A stretch of DNA of 11,539 nt from Entamoeba invadens IP1 (Eukaryota; Evosea; Mastigamoebida; Endamoebidae), in the NCBI RefSeq assembly GCF_000330505.1, contig NW_004191717.1, forward strand, positions 47,341 to 58,879, read 5' to 3'. Positions 8,160 to 11,539 of the stretch are shown piece by piece (the first letter of the stretch is position 1; each line of letters starts with the position of its first letter). The notes under the pieces are model-generated. The model did no database searches, was not told where the DNA came from, and worked only from the letters and a program-made list of their open reading frames with translations. Made by a program: the position numbers and the translations under genes.

Positions 8160-10130
8160 TCACGACTTGGTTTCTTCAATGATTTTATTGACCAGCTCTT
8201 CGCCATATCCGAATTGAGCAAGGTACTTCATTGCTTTTTCCTCAAGCAAAGCCCACTCGACTTTTCTATCAGCATAATACTTTCTCAGTATCACAATTGC
8301 AATTGCTGTTGTTACGCATTGTATGTCCACTTTTTCATTCACAAATTTTTTTTGAATTGGTTCAAATTCATCAAAAATAGAGATAACATTTTCAAATCTT
8401 CCATCAAATTTTTGTTTGTTGATTAACTGATTATATTTATATTCATTTTTATCGGTATCATCGACGTCTTTTTTGCCTCTTTCTCTTTCCGGTTTATAAC
8501 GGGAAGATTGGGTTGGCGGTACAAACTCATAAGCTCCTCTAATAATAGTTGGTTTGGATTGATTGTGTTCTATTTGACTGATATCAACTTGTTTTACTGA
8601 GTCTGTCTCCACTTTAGTTGACTTGTCTATTGCAACAAAAGTTGTGTATTTAGACAGGACGTTGTATTTTAGTGACAATTTCACACACTTCTCTTTCTCC
8701 TCTTTCGACTCCAACACTTTCAATTTCTCAAACGCTTTAAATTGTCCCAAAATGGTGTCTTTAACTCGTACCTTTTCGGTGGACGTCAATGTCACTTTCT
8801 TCTCTCCAACATTTCCAGTTAACGTCCCCTCAACTTTTGAGTCACTTGTTGTATCGAAGAACGCAAAAGTCTCTTTATTAAATATCCCAACAACTTCTTC
8901 ACTCTTCCCTTCTTCAAAAACGCCGTTTGTGAGTGTCACTTTCCCATTTTTGATTGCAGGCAACAAGACCTTGTTGGTAATTTTTGAAAGTTCTCTTCGC
9001 AAATTTTTGGTGTCTCTGACTACAACAGAAATGCCACCACCCACATTTCCAATGTCTCTGATTAAGTCTGAGTCGACGCCGTTGCCAAGTCCAATGCAAT
9101 GGACTATCGCCTTTCCTCTGTTGTCTTCTAAATACTTGAGAATCTCAATCTTTTTATTTTGCCTAACCTGTCCGTCTGTCAGTAAAATGATTTGACTTTT
9201 CTGTTCCATCGCACTTTTTAGTGGTTCCAAGATGTTTGTTCCGCCATAGTTGCTTTCAAATTTCTCGATAGCTTTCGACGCAAAGTCAAAAGAAGTCTCG
9301 TCGTATTTTTTGAGACCAGAAAACAGCGAGTCAAATTGTGACCCAAATGAAATGATGTCAAATGTGCTGTCTGTTGGAAGTTGTCTCAAAAAGAGTTGTA
9401 AAGCACTCTTGAGAGACTCAATTCCTTTCCCACACATACTCCCAGATCAATCACATATAAAGATCACATCAACTGGTCCAACCTTCTCGTCACTCATAAA
9501 TACAGACAAGCCAGTCTTCTCCTCGAGGTCTTCATCCTCAGTTATGTAAATCCCATTTCCAATTTTACCGAGTTGTATCGATGTGATCTCACCCAACTTC
9601 TTTGTAAAAGTGCTTTTGGGTGATGAAATATCGCCAACGTACTCGATCGTAACTTCAGCATCAGTTTCTTCTTTTTTAGTTTCAGTTGATGTAAGAACTA
9701 AATTGTCGTCGACAACGGAAAGGCGTGTGACGTATATTATTTTACACTCAGCAGTTTTGGTTGTGTCCAAATTGCCAAGTGAAAGAACGAGAGTGCGATC
9801 GTCTGTTTTCTGGATGTCTGAAGTCGAATATCCAGAACTCTTTGCGTCTGCTATTTCTTTCTTAGCAGCTTCAATCTCTTTGAGCGACGAGACCACCTCT
9901 TTGTCGTTCACTTTGTATGAATACCCAACTATGGCACTCTGGTTGTCATACTCAAAGCTGGTTGAAAGGTCAATTGGTGTTGGGTTTGTGTTAGTCACAA
10001 AGTGTGTTGCTGTCACTCTTGCAAAGCACCCAATCACCTCAATGTTGAAATTGATTTTATAAAACTTGACAAGGGAAGTTTTTTGTTCTGGTAAAGCCAG
10101 TTTATTAATAAGTTTGAAGAAAAACAACAT
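8160..10130 (-). pseudogene. VIT plus von Willebrand factor A domain protein, interrupted by TGA in the MIDAS motif
   Basis: The frame is open for about 655 codons apart from one TGA at 9449-9447. I chose the ATG at 10130 (MLFFFKLINKLALPEQ) rather than the one at 10196, because a TATA box lies between them. Residues about 15-150 form a VIT domain (ending DDRTLVLSLGN). The vWA domain follows (about 222-400): D-stop-SGSM is the MIDAS DxSxS, the MIDAS Thr is in YGGTNI and the later Asp in LLTDGQV. A charged linker leads to the C-terminal helical region typical of VIT-vWA proteins (INKQKFDGRFENV, then WALLEEKAMKYLAQFGYG). The role is probably metal-dependent protein binding in the cytosol; no secretion signal is evident. 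With only one lesion the stop may be recent, a base error, or read through. A start at the Met after the stop (9437) would lose the MIDAS. Confidence 0.85.
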
Positions 10131-10154
10131 CTTTGTTTTTAAAAGATGTTGGAA

Positions 10155-10164
10155 CCTTATATAG
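10155..10164 (-). promoter_or_regulatory. TATA box of the VIT/vWA gene
   Basis: On the minus strand CTATATAAGG sits 25-34 bases upstream of the ATG at 10130. Entamoeba genes have TATA-like elements near -30 and very short 5' untranslated leaders, so this placement supports 10130 as the true start and argues against the in-frame ATG at 10196. Confidence 0.5.
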
Positions 10165-10471
10165 TTAGTTATGAAGTTTTTGATTTTTAATAACAAAAAA
10201 ATATTTGTTAATTGTGAATGATGTTTAGTTAAATTTGTTTTGTATTTTTTGGCATTATAAATATTTATTTAAAAATATAACGATTATAAACATAAACATT
10301 ACCATTATAAATTAAATAAAATGTTTTGATATGTACAAATCATTTGTATTCTAAATACATGTCAAATAACAATTATTTGATTATTCAAGTTGTACATAAT
10401 TTTGATAAATATTTAATTTTAACACTTAACTTGCCGAAAACTAAAATTTTATTAGAATAATAACAATATCA

Positions 10472-10523
10472 AAAAACGCCTTCTTGAGAAAAATAATTAA
10501 AAAAGACCAAAAACCCCTTCTTG
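10472..10523. repeat. Short direct repeat, 15 bp, two copies
   Basis: AAAAACGCCTTCTTG (10472-10486) and AAAAACCCCTTCTTG (10509-10523) differ at one base and start 37 bases apart. The two copies are GC-richer than the surroundings. They may be sub-terminal repeats of the neighbouring foldback element. Confidence 0.35.
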
Positions 10524-10552
10524 GCCGAAAAACCGAAAAATGAACCAAAACT

Positions 10553-10705
10553 TAGTCAAAAATAATAAAAATGAGGACTCAATTACCTAAGATTTGTTTT
10601 TGAGGTTTAAAATAGCAACACATTTGTCAAATTAAAGTCAAACCTCTTAAAGCGGAAAGGTATGGTAATTTTTGTTCTCTCAAGAACGGTCATTTTAGAC
10701 AATCA
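10553..10705. repeat. Imperfect inverted repeat, possible decayed MITE
   Basis: Nested pairs are AATTACC (10581-10587) with GGTAATT (10664-10670), GAGGTTT (10602-10608) with AAACCTC (10640-10646), and, outside them, TGAGGACTC against GTTCTCTCA (about 10572-10580 and 10674-10682) with mismatches. The outer edges near TAGTCAAAA and TTTTAGACAATC are weaker but resemble the ends of the element at 316-520. It has no coding capacity. This may be an old non-autonomous transposon; the ends are uncertain. Confidence 0.35.
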
Positions 10706-10749
10706 GACCTTAATCACCACTCTATAGAAAACTTGATTTTTGTTTCAGT

Positions 10750-10800
10750 CTAAAGTGCTTACTCCTGAAAAAACCCGCTCTTCCGAAGAGCCACTTTTAG
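10750..10800. repeat. Small nested hairpin
   Basis: The perfect palindromic stem GCTCTT-CCG-AAGAGC (10777-10791) sits inside an outer pair CTAAAGTG (10750-10757) and CACTTTTAG (10792-10800) with one bulged base. The whole 51 bases can fold on itself. It could be a tiny foldback remnant or part of a structured RNA; nothing else marks it as expressed. Confidence 0.35.
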
Positions 10801-11281
10801 AAAATTTTACTGTATCTCAGAACTGCAAATTTGTTTTATTGAATAATAATAATATACCAAATACATGTAAAATAAATCTTGTCGCTTAAAAAGACGTATA
10901 TAAATAATACGAAAATGAATCATAACAAACTCAATTTAATTTGATTTACGTTGGTATTGACTAGATGAACAGCAAGTTGCTTTTTAATTCGATAATATTT
11001 TGTTTTTTATTGAAGATTTAGTTCATGTCATTAAAAATAGATTTTAAATAAAAAACAAAATAATAATTTATTAAAAATGTTATAAATTAATAAGATTAAT
11101 AAATAAAAAAAAATAAATAAAACAGTTTAGTTAGTTATTTATTTAGTTATTTAATTAACATTATTAAACAATTGTTTACAAAAGTTTCTAAATTTCCAAA
11201 CATCATTTTTTTATTTGCAAATTTTAAAAATTTCTATAATTTTAGTTTATGTTATTATGATTATACAAAATAATTATTTTA

Positions 11282-11425
11282 TTACGTCTTCACTTTCAAA
11301 ATTATTTTTATAAAAATTAATATTTCAAATTTTATTTTGAAAACAAAGACAAAAATCAATTTTGTTAAAGAATCAATTTCGGGGTTAATTTTAGTGCGGT
11401 TGGCCAGTTTATTAATAATGAACAT
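11282..11425 (-). pseudogene. Probable N-terminal fragment of a second VIT/vWA gene
   Basis: The ATG at 11425-11423 opens 47 codons (MFIINKLANRTKINPEIDSL, continuing to a TAA at 11284-11282). The start resembles the VIT/vWA protein beginning at 10130: IINKLA against LINKLA, then SLTK with FKIKFEI against SLVK with YKINFNI. At DNA level the two share the exact 16-mer GCCAGTTTATTAATAA (10096-10111 and 11403-11418), read in the same codon phase on the same strand. After this the similarity stops and the sequence turns to A/T runs, so it would be a decayed copy. The match is short, and chance in AT-rich DNA is possible. Confidence 0.4.
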
Positions 11426-11539
11426 GAGTAATGTTATGTTTATCATTTAGATGTTGGAGAACAATTAACGTTATAATTATTTTCGTCACATTACAAGTTT
11501 TATTTTTGTGTATTTTTATTTCTATACAGTTAGACGAAA

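Larger units (their letters stand above)
10197..11281. other. AT-rich intergenic region with foldback repeats
   Basis: I see no gene here. Bases 10470-10800 are somewhat less A/T-rich and contain a short direct repeat and two inverted-repeat structures listed separately. The rest (10200-10460 and 10810-11280) is A/T runs in which I see nothing. No tRNA-like A and B boxes were visible. Confidence 0.6.

Noticed and set aside
9447..9449. Selenocysteine or reassigned TGA
   Set aside because: The expected residue at the x position of DxSxS is variable (often Arg, Val or Asn), no selenoprotein logic applies, and other genes here use TGA as a stop. A CGA-to-TGA change is simpler.
8623..10062. Long plus-strand ORFs opposite the VIT/vWA gene (8623-9195, 9583-10062)
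   Set aside because: They are antisense shadows; their Ser/Phe/Leu-rich composition mirrors the Lys/Glu/Asn-rich true gene, and no domain is recognisable.
11401..11410. TGGCCAGTTT as a stray MULE end
   Set aside because: Only 10 bases match the MULE end motif, nothing else of the inverted repeat follows, and the 16-base match to the VIT/vWA start covers the same place better.

Overview
The window is AT-rich eukaryotic DNA that looks like the genome of an Entamoeba species. The evidence is threefold: a transmembrane receptor kinase (TMK) of the Entamoeba CXXC-repeat type, a spliceosomal intron with the amoebic GTTTGTTT...TAG form, and a VIT/vWA protein with a TATA box only about 30 bases upstream of its ATG. 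The abundant DNA-transposon material fits E. invadens better than E. histolytica, but that species call is inference.

Layout. Bases 1-1356 are non-coding AT-rich DNA with two inverted-repeat elements: a MITE-like one at 316-520 and a GC-rich foldback at 792-950 with a C-tract/G-tract centre. Bases 1357-7334 (+) hold one TMK gene, about 1350 codons without its insertion. It has a signal peptide, a large ectodomain with many CXXC motifs, one membrane helix, a beta-rich juxtamembrane segment and a TKL-like kinase domain. It is a pseudogene: there are several stops and single-base frameshifts, and a 1.9-kb Mutator-like element (MULE) at 3548-5457 splits it. The element is flanked by 9-bp target duplications, and removing it in thought restores the TMK frame through a CXXC motif. 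On the opposite strand it carries a decayed transposase gene (5320-3675) with a likely 48-nt intron.

Bases 7335-8159 are intergenic, with one 39-codon minus-strand ORF of unknown status next to the TMK end. Bases 10130-8160 (-) encode a VIT plus von Willebrand A protein of about 650 residues. It is intact except for one in-frame TGA exactly inside the metal-binding DxSxS motif. Bases 10197-11539 are AT-rich again, with foldback-like repeats (10553-10705, 10750-10800) and a probable decayed N-terminal fragment of a second VIT/vWA gene (11425-11282, -).

Overall this is a region of gene and transposon debris. A surface-receptor kinase was knocked out by a MULE and point lesions, and a VIT/vWA gene carries a single, perhaps recent, nonsense change. 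No feature points to a bacterial-style operon, CRISPR array or phage. Several frame lesions lie in homopolymer runs, so some could be sequence errors; the MULE insertion and the in-frame stops cannot be explained that way as easily.
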